A stretch of 64,000 nucleotides of DNA, taken from contig CBDBVC010000024.1 in assembly GCA_965212525.1 (NCBI GenBank), positions 1-64,000 of the forward strand, read 5' to 3'. A program made the translations under genes and the position numbers. Source of the stretch: SZUA-38 sp965212525 (GTDB taxonomy: Bacteria; Pseudomonadota; Gammaproteobacteria; Xanthomonadales; SZUA-38). Positions 41,331-49,897 of the stretch are shown in pieces (the stretch's first letter is position 1; each line of letters starts with the position of its first letter). The notes under the pieces are model-generated. The model was given only the letters and a program-made list of their open reading frames with translations, ran no database searches and was not told where the DNA came from.

Positions 41331-44300
41331 TCATTCCCCGGCTCGGGCTGCGGTTTTACTGAATACAATCTGGGCCGATTCCACCCCATGCATCGCTTCA
41401 AGCGTGCGCCTGAGTTCGGGGCTTGCGGCCACCCGCCATTGATCGTCCAGTTTCATGCGGCCCCGGGCGGCATCATTCTGCAGATCAATGAACACCACCT
41501 GCTGGCCGGGCTGGTGCTGTTTCAGAATGGCCTTGAGCTGATCGATACGAGGGCTCTCGCCGTTGAAACGGATCTGGATCGCCTGGGCAAATTCGGCCAC
41601 TGCCTGATCCATGGTGAACAGGCGCTGAGCCCGCACCTGATAACCGCCATTGAAATCATCCGGCAGCAGACCGCCATCAACCACGAGAATCATGCCGGAT
41701 TCGAGCATCTCATGGTATTCACGCAGGGCATCGCTGAACAGGGTGACTTCGATCCGACTGGTACCATCATCGATCTGCAGAATCATCACGTTCTCCGAGC
41801 GACGCCTCATGCCGGTGACCAGGCCGGCCACGATGCAGGGCTGTTGCTGCGGCCGGCCGCCTGGCTTGACTGCCTGCGGTCGGTAAATCGTGTCCAGCTC
41901 CCCGAGCGGGCTACTGACGATGCTGCGCAGCAGAGCCTGGTGCTGATCGATCGGATGCCCTGTGAGATATAGACCCAGTGCCGATTTCTCCGATTTCAGC
42001 CGTTCGTCGTCCGACCACTCGGGCATGCTGTGATAGTCCTCTCTGGAGGACGACGCGGCGACGGTGCCGAACATGTCTGACTGACCGGCCTCACGATCCC
42101 TGGCCTCCTGTTCAGCTGCCTTGAGCGCTTCTGGCAGCGTGGCCATCAGGGTCGAGCGTGTCACCTCCAGACAATCCATGGCGCCAGACAGGATCAGCGA
42201 TTCGAGTACGCGCTTGTTGACCTTCTGGGTATCGACACGGTTGCAGAAATCATGCAGGGAAACGTAGGGACCGTTGCTGTCGCGTTCTTCCAGAAACGAT
42301 TCGATCGCGGCCTGTCCGGCACCCTTGATGGCACCGAGGCCATAGCGGATGGTATCACTTGACGTGGCCGTGAACTGATACACCGAGTGATTGATGTCCG
42401 GCTGGTCGAGTTGAATCTCCTGTGCCCTGACGTCATCGATCATGTGGGCAATCTTGTCGGTGTTGTCCATGTCAGCTGACAACACGGCGGCCATGAACTC
42501 GGCCTGGTAATGTGCCTTCAGAAAGGCAGTCTGATAGGCGATCAGTGCATAGGCAGCTGAATGAGACTTGTTGAAGCCGTAACCGGCAAACTTCTCCATC
42601 AGGTCGAAGATTGAATCGGCCAGCGCACCCTCGACACCACGCTCAGTCGCACCACTGACGAAAATGGCGCGTTGCTTGGCCATTTCCTCAGGCTTTTTCT
42701 TGCCCATGGCACGGCGCAGCATGTCGGCCGCACCCAGTGTGTATCCGGCCAGCACCTGAGCGATCTGCATCACCTGTTCCTGATACAGGATCACGCCATA
42801 GGTCGGTTGCAGTATGGGTTCCAGATCCGGGTGTGGGTAGGTCACCTGTTGACGGCCGTGCTTGCAGTCGACGTAGGTATCGACCATACCCGAGTCCAGC
42901 GGCCCGGGTCTGAACAGTGCAACCAGTGCAATGATTTCCTCGAACTGGCCGGGTACCAGTCGCCGCATCAGGTCCTTCATGCCACGTGATTCAAGCTGGA
43001 ACACGGCCGTGGTGTTGCAGGCCTTGAGCAGTTCGATTGTGGCCGGGTCATCCAGCGGGATGGCTTCGATGGCAATCCGGTCGTCTGCATCCAGCTTCTG
43101 ATTGATGGCCTTCACTGCCCAGTCGATGATGGTGAGCGTACGCAGGCCCAGAAAGTCGAACTTGACCAGCCCGATTGTCTCGACATCGTCCTTGTCGAAC
43201 TGGGTGACAGCACCTTCGCCATTTGGCTCCGAATACATCGGGGTGAAATGGTCTAGAGAACCTGGAGCGATGACCACGCCACCGGCGTGCTTGCCTGCAT
43301 TTCGGCTCAGTCCTTCGAGTGACAGGGCCAGTTTGATCAGGTCGGCAACATCCTCTTCGCCGTGCATGCGTTCGCGCAGCTCAGGACTCTCTTCCAGTGC
43401 CTTGTTGATGGTCACGCCAACTGTCGGCGGGATCAGTTTGGCGATGGAATCGGCAAATCCGTAAGGGTGACCCAGAATTCGACCGGTGTCACGTACCACA
43501 GCGCGGGCAGCCATGGTGCCAAAGGTGATGATCTGGCTGACCTGACTGCGTCCATATTTGCGCGCCACATAGTCAATCACTTCATCGCGCCGGTCCATGC
43601 AGAAGTCGATATCGAAATCAGGCATGGAGATTCGCTCTGGGTTGAGGAAGCGCTCGAACAGCAGTTCATAGCGCAACGGGTCCAGATCGGTGATGCCCAA
43701 TGCCCAGGCGACCAGTGAACCAGCACCCGAACCCCTGCCTGGCCCGACCGGAATACCGTTATCACGTGCCCAGGTGATAAAATCGGCAACGATGAGGAAA
43801 TAGCCCGGGAATCCCATTTCGACAATGACGCGAATCTCATGGGTCAGCCGTTCGCGATAATCACCGTCGCTGTAGCCCTCTGCCAGCCCGTGAGCCTCGA
43901 GTCGACTGGTCAGGCCCTGTGCCGAAACTTCTTCCAGGTACTCGTCAATGGTCTGGCCCTCCGGCACCGGGAAATCGGGCAGGAAATACTCTCCGGTCTC
44001 CAGTTTCAGATTGCAGCGCTTGGCCAGTTCGACAGTGTTTTCCAGCGCCTGGGGAATGTCCCTGAACAGCACGGCCATGTCATCGGCAGACTTGAGAAAC
44101 TGTTCCGCTGTGTAATCACGCGGACGGGTGTTGTCATCGAGTACCCGTCCCTGGTGTATGCAGACCCTTGCTTCGTGCGAAGCAAAATCCGATCGCTCGA
44201 GGAAACGAACATTATTGCTGGCGATGACCGGTAATTTCAGTGCCGAGGCAATGCTGACGGCGACCTGATTGTAACGGTCTTCGTGTTCATGGCCACACCG

Positions 44301-44804
44301 CAACAGTTCGATATAGAAGCGGTTGTCGAATATGCCCTGCCAGAACTCGGCGGCTGCCTGGGCGCGTTTCAGTTTGCTCTCGCGAACAAGACGCCCGATC
44401 TCGCCATCGAGGTTGCCGGATAGCGCGATCAGGCCGTCATTGTCGGCGGCGATCCATTCGCGTTTGACGATGGGCAGCGTAAGTCCGTCACGCTCCATGT
44501 AGGCCCGAGAGATCAGGCGGCTGAGGGTTCGATATCCGGTCATGTTCTGACACAGAACCACCATTCTGTCCGGTGTTTCGATGTCATCGTCATTGACTAT
44601 CCACAGGTCGGCACCTGCAATGGGCTTGATGCCGGCCGCTTCTGCAGCACGGAAGAATTTAACCAGACAGAACAGATTCACCTGATCGGTGATGGCCACG
44701 GCAGGCATGCCCAGCTCCGCCGTGCGGTTGATCAGTGGCTTGATGCGAACCGTACTGTCCAGCAGGGAAAATTCGCTGTGCAGACTGAGATGGATGAAGG
44801 ACAC
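41331..44804 (-). CDS. dnaE: DNA polymerase III subunit alpha
   Basis: DnaE is the replicative polymerase core. The 1157-aa product has an N-terminal PHP domain (FIHLSLHSEFSLLDSTVRI) and the catalytic Asp motif in SMPDFDIDFCMDRRDEVI. Other marks are GPGRGSGAGSLVAWALGITDLDPL, the fingers/thumb motifs (GYGFNKSHSAAYALIAYQTA), and an OB domain (IVAGLVTGMRRR). The start is a GTG at 44804 that fits the family N terminus. It is preceded by a 148-nt gap that may hold its own promoter. Confidence 0.97.
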   Translation of the reverse strand: MSFIHLSLHSEFSLLDSTVRIKPLINRTAELGMPAVAITDQVNLFCLVKFFRAAEAAGIKPIAGADLWIVNDDDIETPDRMVVLCQNMTGYRTLSRLISRAYMERDGLTLPIVKREWIAADNDGLIALSGNLDGEIGRLVRESKLKRAQAAAEFWQGIFDNRFYIELLRCGHEHEDRYNQVAVSIASALKLPVIASNNVRFLERSDFASHEARVCIHQGRVLDDNTRPRDYTAEQFLKSADDMAVLFRDIPQALENTVELAKRCNLKLETGEYFLPDFPVPEGQTIDEYLEEVSAQGLTSRLEAHGLAEGYSDGDYRERLTHEIRVIVEMGFPGYFLIVADFITWARDNGIPVGPGRGSGAGSLVAWALGITDLDPLRYELLFERFLNPERISMPDFDIDFCMDRRDEVIDYVARKYGRSQVSQIITFGTMAARAVVRDTGRILGHPYGFADSIAKLIPPTVGVTINKALEESPELRERMHGEEDVADLIKLALSLEGLSRNAGKHAGGVVIAPGSLDHFTPMYSEPNGEGAVTQFDKDDVETIGLVKFDFLGLRTLTIIDWAVKAINQKLDADDRIAIEAIPLDDPATIELLKACNTTAVFQLESRGMKDLMRRLVPGQFEEIIALVALFRPGPLDSGMVDTYVDCKHGRQQVTYPHPDLEPILQPTYGVILYQEQVMQIAQVLAGYTLGAADMLRRAMGKKKPEEMAKQRAIFVSGATERGVEGALADSIFDLMEKFAGYGFNKSHSAAYALIAYQTAFLKAHYQAEFMAAVLSADMDNTDKIAHMIDDVRAQEIQLDQPDINHSVYQFTATSSDTIRYGLGAIKGAGQAAIESFLEERDSNGPYVSLHDFCNRVDTQKVNKRVLESLILSGAMDCLEVTRSTLMATLPEALKAAEQEARDREAGQSDMFGTVAASSSREDYHSMPEWSDDERLKSEKSALGLYLTGHPIDQHQALLRSIVSSPLGELDTIYRPQAVKPGGRPQQQPCIVAGLVTGMRRRSENVMILQIDDGTSRIEVTLFSDALREYHEMLESGMILVVDGGLLPDDFNGGYQVRAQRLFTMDQAVAEFAQAIQIRFNGESPRIDQLKAILKQHQPGQQVVFIDLQNDAARGRMKLDDQWRVAASPELRRTLEAMHGVESAQIVFSKTAARAGE

Positions 44805-44952
44805 GTTGTCTATAAAACCTGTTGCTGCGACTTGATGAATTGGTGCACGACGCTGTTGTCTTGTTCGTTCATGATCGTGACTTGCAGCGCAGCTTACAGT
44901 TTAGCGGAAACGGCAGGGAAAGTATCTCGATTGGGTCAGGAAATGTCTATTG

Positions 44953-45546
44953 TTACAGACCCAGATCTGCCTGCATCAGCCGTCTGACCGGAGCGTAGCT
45001 GCGCCGGTGCTCCGGGCAGGGTCCGTGTTGTTCCAGCGCCTTCAGGTGATCAGGCGTCGGATAACCCTTGTGACGGTCGAAACCGTATTCGGGATAACGC
45101 TGATGCAAGTCGATCAATTGACGGTCGCGCTCGGTCTTGGCCAGAATCGAGGCAGCGCCGATGCATCGTTCCAGACCATCACCACCAACGATTGCAACGG
45201 TTCTGCAATCGGACTCGGGGCAACGGTTACCATCAATCAGGGCGAGTTCTGGTTCCGGGTCGAGTCCGGCAATGGCCCGCGTCATGCCGAGCATTGTTGC
45301 CTGAAGAATATTGAGTTCATCGATGGTGTTCCGGTCGATGCTGACAATGTTCCAGGCCAGTGCCGAGGTGCGGATGAACTGATCCAGCTCGGCTCGCCGG
45401 CTGGCTGTGAGTTTCTTGGAATCATTTACCGATGAGAAATCGATATCAGGGTCGAGTATGACGGCTGCAACCACCACGGAACCTGCCAGCGGACCACGGC
45501 CTGCCTCGTCGACACCGCACACCAGCCTGGTGTCAGGCCGGTGCAT
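44953..45546 (-). CDS. rnhB: Ribonuclease HII
   Basis: RNase HII removes ribonucleotides and RNA primers from DNA. From the ATG at 45546 it has 197 aa (a GTG 9 nt upstream is possible). The active-site acids are in GVDEAGRGPLAG (Asp, Glu), LALIDGN and the following ASILAKTERDR region. GYPTPDHL is typical of HII. It overlaps the lpxB 3' end by 14 nt; AGGACA lies directly before the ATG. Confidence 0.95.
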   Translation of the reverse strand: MHRPDTRLVCGVDEAGRGPLAGSVVVAAVILDPDIDFSSVNDSKKLTASRRAELDQFIRTSALAWNIVSIDRNTIDELNILQATMLGMTRAIAGLDPEPELALIDGNRCPESDCRTVAIVGGDGLERCIGAASILAKTERDRQLIDLHQRYPEYGFDRHKGYPTPDHLKALEQHGPCPEHRRSYAPVRRLMQADLGL

Positions 45547-46684
45547 TGTCCTCACCCTGCATCAGCTGGCTGATCGCTTCGGCAGCACTGCTGGCAGCGT
45601 CCTGTTTCAGTTCCAGGTGTATGTCACGGAAATCATCCGCCAGTTGATGGCGTCTGTCAGGATCATCCAGCCATTTGAGAACAGTCTCAGCCAGATCAGC
45701 GGCATTCAGGTCGTGCTGCATCATCTCGGGAATCAGTTCCCTGCCAGCCAGCACATTGGGCAGCGAATAGTGTTCGATTTTCAGCATGCCCAGCTGACGC
45801 ACAATGAAGTGTGTCATGGGCGAGAGCTTGTAGCCCACAACCATCGGTTTCTTGCACAGCATCGCTTCCAGCGTGGCCGTGCCTGATGCCAGTACGATCA
45901 CGTCTGCCGCTGTCATAGCTTCCCTTGACTGTTTCAGGATGAGTCTGACGGGCACATTGTACTTGCGCAACAGCGGCTTGAGCATGTGGTACAACGATAA
46001 ACTGGCAGCCGGAAGAACGAACTGGATTTCCGGTCGGTCCTGATGAATGATCTGAGCAGCCAGCAGGAAATCAGCGCTGAGACGCTTGACCTCGGCCTTG
46101 CGTGATCCGGGGAGAATGGAGATCACTGGTCGATCCCTGTCCAGCAGCAGGTGGTCACGACAGGCCGAGGTGTCCGGATCAAGGGTATACACATCTGCCA
46201 GTGGGTGCCCGATATAGCGTGTGTTGACATCGTAATCGCGGTAGAACTCGGGTTCAAAAGGAAACAGCGCCAGCAACAGATCGCAGCTGTCACCAATCTT
46301 GCGTGCCCGTTCGGGACGCCAGGCCCACACCGATGGCGAGACATAGTGAACCGTTCTGATTCCGTTCTGCTTGAGCGTCTTCTCCAGACCGAGATTGAAA
46401 TCAGGCGCATCGATACCGACGAAGCAGTCGGGTCTGGTCTCGAGCAGTCGCTGCGTCAGTGATTTACGCAGTTTCAGAAGCCGGGGCAGGTCACGCAGTA
46501 CTTCAAACAGGCCCATCACCGACAAATCGTCGGTGTGGTGCCAGCAGTCCATGCCACTGGCTTTCATGCGGTCACCGCCAATGCCGACAAAACGGGCTTC
46601 AGGGTGCCGCTGTTTCAGACGATCGATCAGCTGCGAACCGAGCAGGTCGCCTGAAGTCTCTCCGGCTACCAGGGCGATGATCAT
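45533..46684 (-). CDS. lpxB: Lipid-A-disaccharide synthase
   Basis: LpxB joins UDP-diacylglucosamine and lipid X to form the lipid A disaccharide. From the ATG at 46684 the product has 383 aa. Signatures are ALVAGETSGDLLGSQLIDRLK, GIDAPDFNLGLEKTLK, YVSPSVWAWRPERARKI and SGTATLEAMLCKKPMVVGYK. A TTG 15 nt upstream is rejected as the start. A 112-nt gap separates it from lpxA, although these two genes often touch; the gap holds an inverted repeat. Confidence 0.95.
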   Translation of the reverse strand: MIIALVAGETSGDLLGSQLIDRLKQRHPEARFVGIGGDRMKASGMDCWHHTDDLSVMGLFEVLRDLPRLLKLRKSLTQRLLETRPDCFVGIDAPDFNLGLEKTLKQNGIRTVHYVSPSVWAWRPERARKIGDSCDLLLALFPFEPEFYRDYDVNTRYIGHPLADVYTLDPDTSACRDHLLLDRDRPVISILPGSRKAEVKRLSADFLLAAQIIHQDRPEIQFVLPAASLSLYHMLKPLLRKYNVPVRLILKQSREAMTAADVIVLASGTATLEAMLCKKPMVVGYKLSPMTHFIVRQLGMLKIEHYSLPNVLAGRELIPEMMQHDLNAADLAETVLKWLDDPDRRHQLADDFRDIHLELKQDAASSAAEAISQLMQGEDNAPA

Positions 46685-46703
46685 ACGATGAGTCCGCAAT
46701 CGA

Positions 46704-46734
46704 TTCCTGCAGGCTGATCAGACTCTGGCAGGAA
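46704..46734. repeat. Inverted repeat in the lpxA-lpxB gap
   Basis: TTCCTGC (46704-46710) is inverted at 46728-46734 (GCAGGAA), with a 17-nt loop. It sits in a gap that is usually absent, so it may be a processing site or a weak attenuator between the two genes. Confidence 0.25.
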
Positions 46735-46796
46735 CCTTGAATCGTTCATTGTATTCCCCCCTTTGGTACCGAACAGTCGCGGCTGGCAACGGAACT

Positions 46797-47567
46797 TCAG
46801 CGTATGATGCTGCGTTCACTGTCATTGATGAAGTCGATGAAGCTGCGAACCTTGTCGGCCTGATCAGCCTGTTCTGCCAGTTCTTCGAGTGCGTCGGTCA
46901 ATCGCAACCCCTTCATGTACAGCGTGCGGTAGGCCTTGCGAATGGCACTGATCTCATCATTGCTGAACCCATTGCGCCTCAAACCCTCGGCATTGATGCC
47001 ACGTGGTTCGGACATCTTGCCACCCACGGTCACGAACGGTGGAACATCCCGGTTAATGCGTGAACCCATGCCGGTAAAGCAGTATTCACCGATTCGGCAG
47101 AACTGATGTATCAGGCTGAACCCTCCCAGAATGGCATGATCGCCGACGTGAACATGTCCTGCCAGGGTGGCATTGTTGGCCATGATGGTGTCGCAGCCGA
47201 TCTGGCAATCATGGGCGATGTGTACATAGGCCATGATCCAGTTGCGATCACCTATCCGTGTCACGCCCTCATCGTCAGTGGTGCCCCGATTGATGGTGAC
47301 ATACTCGCGAATGGTATTGCCATCACCAATTTCCAGTCGAGTGGGTTCGTTGTCGTACTTCTTGTCCTGCGGGTCACCGCCGACGGCAGCAAATGAATAG
47401 ATATGATTGTCCTTGCCAATTGTCGTCGGGCCCTCGATCACCACGTGGGAATCGATTGTGGAGCCGGCACCAATTACCACATCGGCACCGATGACAGAGA
47501 ACGGGCCAATGCTGACGTTGTCGTCGATACGTGCCTGCGGATCTATGATGGCCTTGTCACTGATCAT
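46797..47567 (-). CDS. lpxA: UDP-N-acetylglucosamine acyltransferase
   Basis: LpxA adds the first 3-hydroxyacyl chain in lipid A synthesis. The 256-aa product is a left-handed beta-helix of hexapeptide repeats (IIDPQARIDDNVSIGPFSVIG and onward). The catalytic His is in AYVHIAHDCQIG, and the C-terminal helical end starts at INAEGLRRNGFSNDEI. The ATG at 47567 has GGAGGG about 7 nt upstream; the longer open frame lacks homology. Confidence 0.96.
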   Translation of the reverse strand: MISDKAIIDPQARIDDNVSIGPFSVIGADVVIGAGSTIDSHVVIEGPTTIGKDNHIYSFAAVGGDPQDKKYDNEPTRLEIGDGNTIREYVTINRGTTDDEGVTRIGDRNWIMAYVHIAHDCQIGCDTIMANNATLAGHVHVGDHAILGGFSLIHQFCRIGEYCFTGMGSRINRDVPPFVTVGGKMSEPRGINAEGLRRNGFSNDEISAIRKAYRTLYMKGLRLTDALEELAEQADQADKVRSFIDFINDSERSIIR

Positions 47568-47595
47568 TGGAAAACCCTCCCCTTGAGATGCCGGA

Positions 47596-48048
47596 TCATC
47601 CTTTTTCCGCACACATCATTTCGGCACTGGCCACCACGGCATCATCGACGACGGCCTGACAGTCATAAATGCCCATGTTGCGCATGCGGCGCTTCTGTTT
47701 AACCTGAAGAATCACCTGATCACCCGGTGTCACCGTTTTCTTGAACCGGGCCTTGTCGATCTTGACCAGATAGAACAGCGGATTGGCCGATGGATTGTCT
47801 TCACTCGACAGCTGTGCCAGTACGCCCGATGCCTGTGCCAGCGCCTCAAGGATCAGTACACCCGGCATCACCGGATGGCTGGGGAAGTGACCCTGGAAGA
47901 ATGGCTCGTTGATGGTCACGTTCTTGACTGCATGCAACCACTCGTTGACTTCAAAGTCGATTACCCGGTCGACCAGCAGGAACGGGTAGCGATGTGGCAA
48001 GAAGGCCATGATTTTTTCGATCTGAACTGTTTTATTGTTCTCTGTCAT
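47596..48048 (-). CDS. fabZ: 3-hydroxyacyl-ACP dehydratase FabZ
   Basis: FabZ dehydrates 3-hydroxyacyl-ACP in fatty-acid elongation and competes with LpxA/LpxD for substrate. The 150-aa hotdog protein has FLPHRYPFLLVDRV and GHFPSHPVMPGVLILEALAQ, which contain the active-site His and Glu. It overlaps lpxD by 17 nt and is 28 nt from lpxA, which suggests tight co-expression. Confidence 0.96.
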   Translation of the reverse strand: MTENNKTVQIEKIMAFLPHRYPFLLVDRVIDFEVNEWLHAVKNVTINEPFFQGHFPSHPVMPGVLILEALAQASGVLAQLSSEDNPSANPLFYLVKIDKARFKKTVTPGDQVILQVKQKRRMRNMGIYDCQAVVDDAVVASAEMMCAEKG

Positions 48049-49090
48049 CTAACAGCTTCCTTTCAAGTTCCTTAATTGTGCGTGCAAGTTGATCAAGTTG
48101 CTTCATCCGTGCAGCATTGCGAATCCACACCGAATGCTCCTGCATTGGCGTCACCGAAGAGTACTGACCGGGTTTTCTGATGGACGAGGTCACAAAGCTG
48201 CGCGCCATCACGGTGACCCTGTCACAGATCTCGATATGACCGACAATTCCGGCGCCACCGCCAATCAGGCAATGCGCACCGATCCGTGCGCTGCCTGCTA
48301 TGGCAACACATCCTGCTATGGCGGTATGCGATCCGATGACGACATTGTGTCCGATCTGTATCTGGTTATCCAGCTTCACATCATCGCCCAGAACCGTGTC
48401 TTCGATGGCGCCGCGATCTATGGTCGTGTTGGCACCAACCTCGCAATCATCACCGATGACGACACTGCCGAGCTGGGGAACCTTGAGCCAGCCATCCGCT
48501 GTTGACGCGATGCCGAAACCATCGGCGCCGATCACCGCACCCGAATGGACGATGCAGCGCTGGCCCAGGCTTACTTCATGATAGAGGGTCACAGCCGGGT
48601 ACAAACGCGTCTGTTCAGCCACCTGGCAGCCACGACCAATCAGGCATCGATGCCCAATATCGCAATGATCGCCGATCACGGCATTGGCCTCGATCACGCA
48701 GTGTGCACCAATACGGACATTGCTGCCGATCCGGGCTGACGCGTCGATCACCGCGCTGGGATCGATACGAGGCTCGTTACTCTGTTCAGTCGCTGTTCCC
48801 CCTGACGTGGCAGATACCAGCAATGTGGCTGCCCTGGCATAATCGGCATAGGGGTTGGTGCTGGTCAGCGTGCTGACAGGGCATTGATCAGCGTGCTTTT
48901 CATCAATGATCACCAGGCCCGCCTGAGTGTCGGGCAGGAATTTTGCATAGGCTGGATTGGCCAGGAAGGTGAGCTGTTCAGGTGTGGCAGATTTCAGTGT
49001 GCCGACACCGCAGATGAGTTGTTCAGGATCACCGTCCAGCGGTAATTGCAGGGTGTCGGCCAGGTTGCCGGCGCGCACGGGTTTGATCAT
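48032..49090 (-). CDS. lpxD: UDP-3-O-(3-hydroxyacyl)glucosamine N-acyltransferase
   Basis: LpxD adds the N-linked acyl chain in lipid A synthesis. The 352-aa product has an N-terminal uridine-binding domain (TFLANPAYAKFL), then a beta-helix of hexapeptide repeats. The catalytic His is in IQIGHNVVIGSH, and GADGFGIA and RSFVTSSIRKPGQYSS are typical. Its start overlaps the skp stop by 4 nt (ATGA). Confidence 0.96.
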   Translation of the reverse strand: MIKPVRAGNLADTLQLPLDGDPEQLICGVGTLKSATPEQLTFLANPAYAKFLPDTQAGLVIIDEKHADQCPVSTLTSTNPYADYARAATLLVSATSGGTATEQSNEPRIDPSAVIDASARIGSNVRIGAHCVIEANAVIGDHCDIGHRCLIGRGCQVAEQTRLYPAVTLYHEVSLGQRCIVHSGAVIGADGFGIASTADGWLKVPQLGSVVIGDDCEVGANTTIDRGAIEDTVLGDDVKLDNQIQIGHNVVIGSHTAIAGCVAIAGSARIGAHCLIGGGAGIVGHIEICDRVTVMARSFVTSSIRKPGQYSSVTPMQEHSVWIRNAARMKQLDQLARTIKELERKLLDDREQ

Positions 49091-49626
49091 TGATTGAGGT
49101 CTGACTGCTGTTCAAAGGAAACCCGTAAACGCTCCAGCAGTTGTTCTGTGAGATTGATCGAATCACTGGCGTATAGTGCCGGGCCGGGTATGATCAGGTC
49201 GTATCCGTTTTCCTGTGCAAAATCCGTCACTACCTTGTAGATCTCATCTTCTACCTGTTGCCGTTCACTGTCGAGCCGGTATTCAAGCTCGACCCGGAGA
49301 TCTTCCTTGTCGCGCTGTACCTTGCGGCGCAGTTCGCGAATGCTGCGTTCGGTTTCGATACGAACACTGTCTGTCATCAGCGAGGAATCACGAACCAGGC
49401 GTTCCTCGAGCTGACTCAGGGTCTCCTCATCGTCTGCAATCTGATTCTTGCGGTTGTCAAACTCGATGGTGAGCTTGTCCTTCACATACTGGATCTGAGG
49501 GGCACTCTGGGTGATTTCGTCCCAATTGACATAGCCGATGCGAGCGCTGTCCTGTCCCCAGGCTGGGCTGGAGAGGATGAACACAAGCAGCAATGGCCAT
49601 GCATCGATTCGTTTCAGGGTTCGCAT
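49087..49626 (-). CDS. skp: OmpH/Skp-family periplasmic chaperone
   Basis: Skp holds unfolded outer-membrane proteins in the periplasm. From the ATG at 49626 it has 179 aa, with a signal peptide (WPLLLVFILSSPAWGQ). A long amphipathic, charged coiled coil follows (LTIEFDNRKNQIADDEETLSQLEERL and on), the tentacles of the family. The C terminus (FAQENGYDLIIPGPALYAS) packs on the trimer core, and DITEQLL-like NLTEQLLERL ends it. It lies between bamA and lpxD, as in E. coli. Confidence 0.9.
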   Translation of the reverse strand: MRTLKRIDAWPLLLVFILSSPAWGQDSARIGYVNWDEITQSAPQIQYVKDKLTIEFDNRKNQIADDEETLSQLEERLVRDSSLMTDSVRIETERSIRELRRKVQRDKEDLRVELEYRLDSERQQVEDEIYKVVTDFAQENGYDLIIPGPALYASDSINLTEQLLERLRVSFEQQSDLNQ

Positions 49627-49702
49627 ACAGCAGTCCAGAGGCTTTTCACAAGCTTCACTCTGTATTCTAGCCCGCATTTGTCATGAAAGCATGTGATGAT
49701 TG

Positions 49703-49855
49703 GGCACAAATGTGCCGGCAATCCCGTTTTTCACGCTTTCTTGACTCAAGCGGCCTGAAAACGGCCTGATTTACAGCGGTCAGTGGCCTGTCAGACTCTG
49801 AAATACAAACTGAATCGCGCATCATCTGAAGATCCATCAGGGCTGGCCTGACAGG
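49703..49855. other. Structured intergenic region between skp and bamA
   Basis: The 271-nt gap holds several repeats and no gene. A hairpin GGCAC-AAAT-GTGCC lies at 49703-49716. Five copies of a GGCCTG(A/T) or CAGGCC word occur between 49750 and 49892. CCTGTCAG (49787-49794) is inverted at 49848-49855. Transcription runs on the minus strand from bamA to skp, so these may attenuate or stabilise the mRNA. Confidence 0.35.
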
Positions 49856-49897
49856 GTATCAACGGTTTGATTCGAACTGCAGCACAGGCCGTGATCG

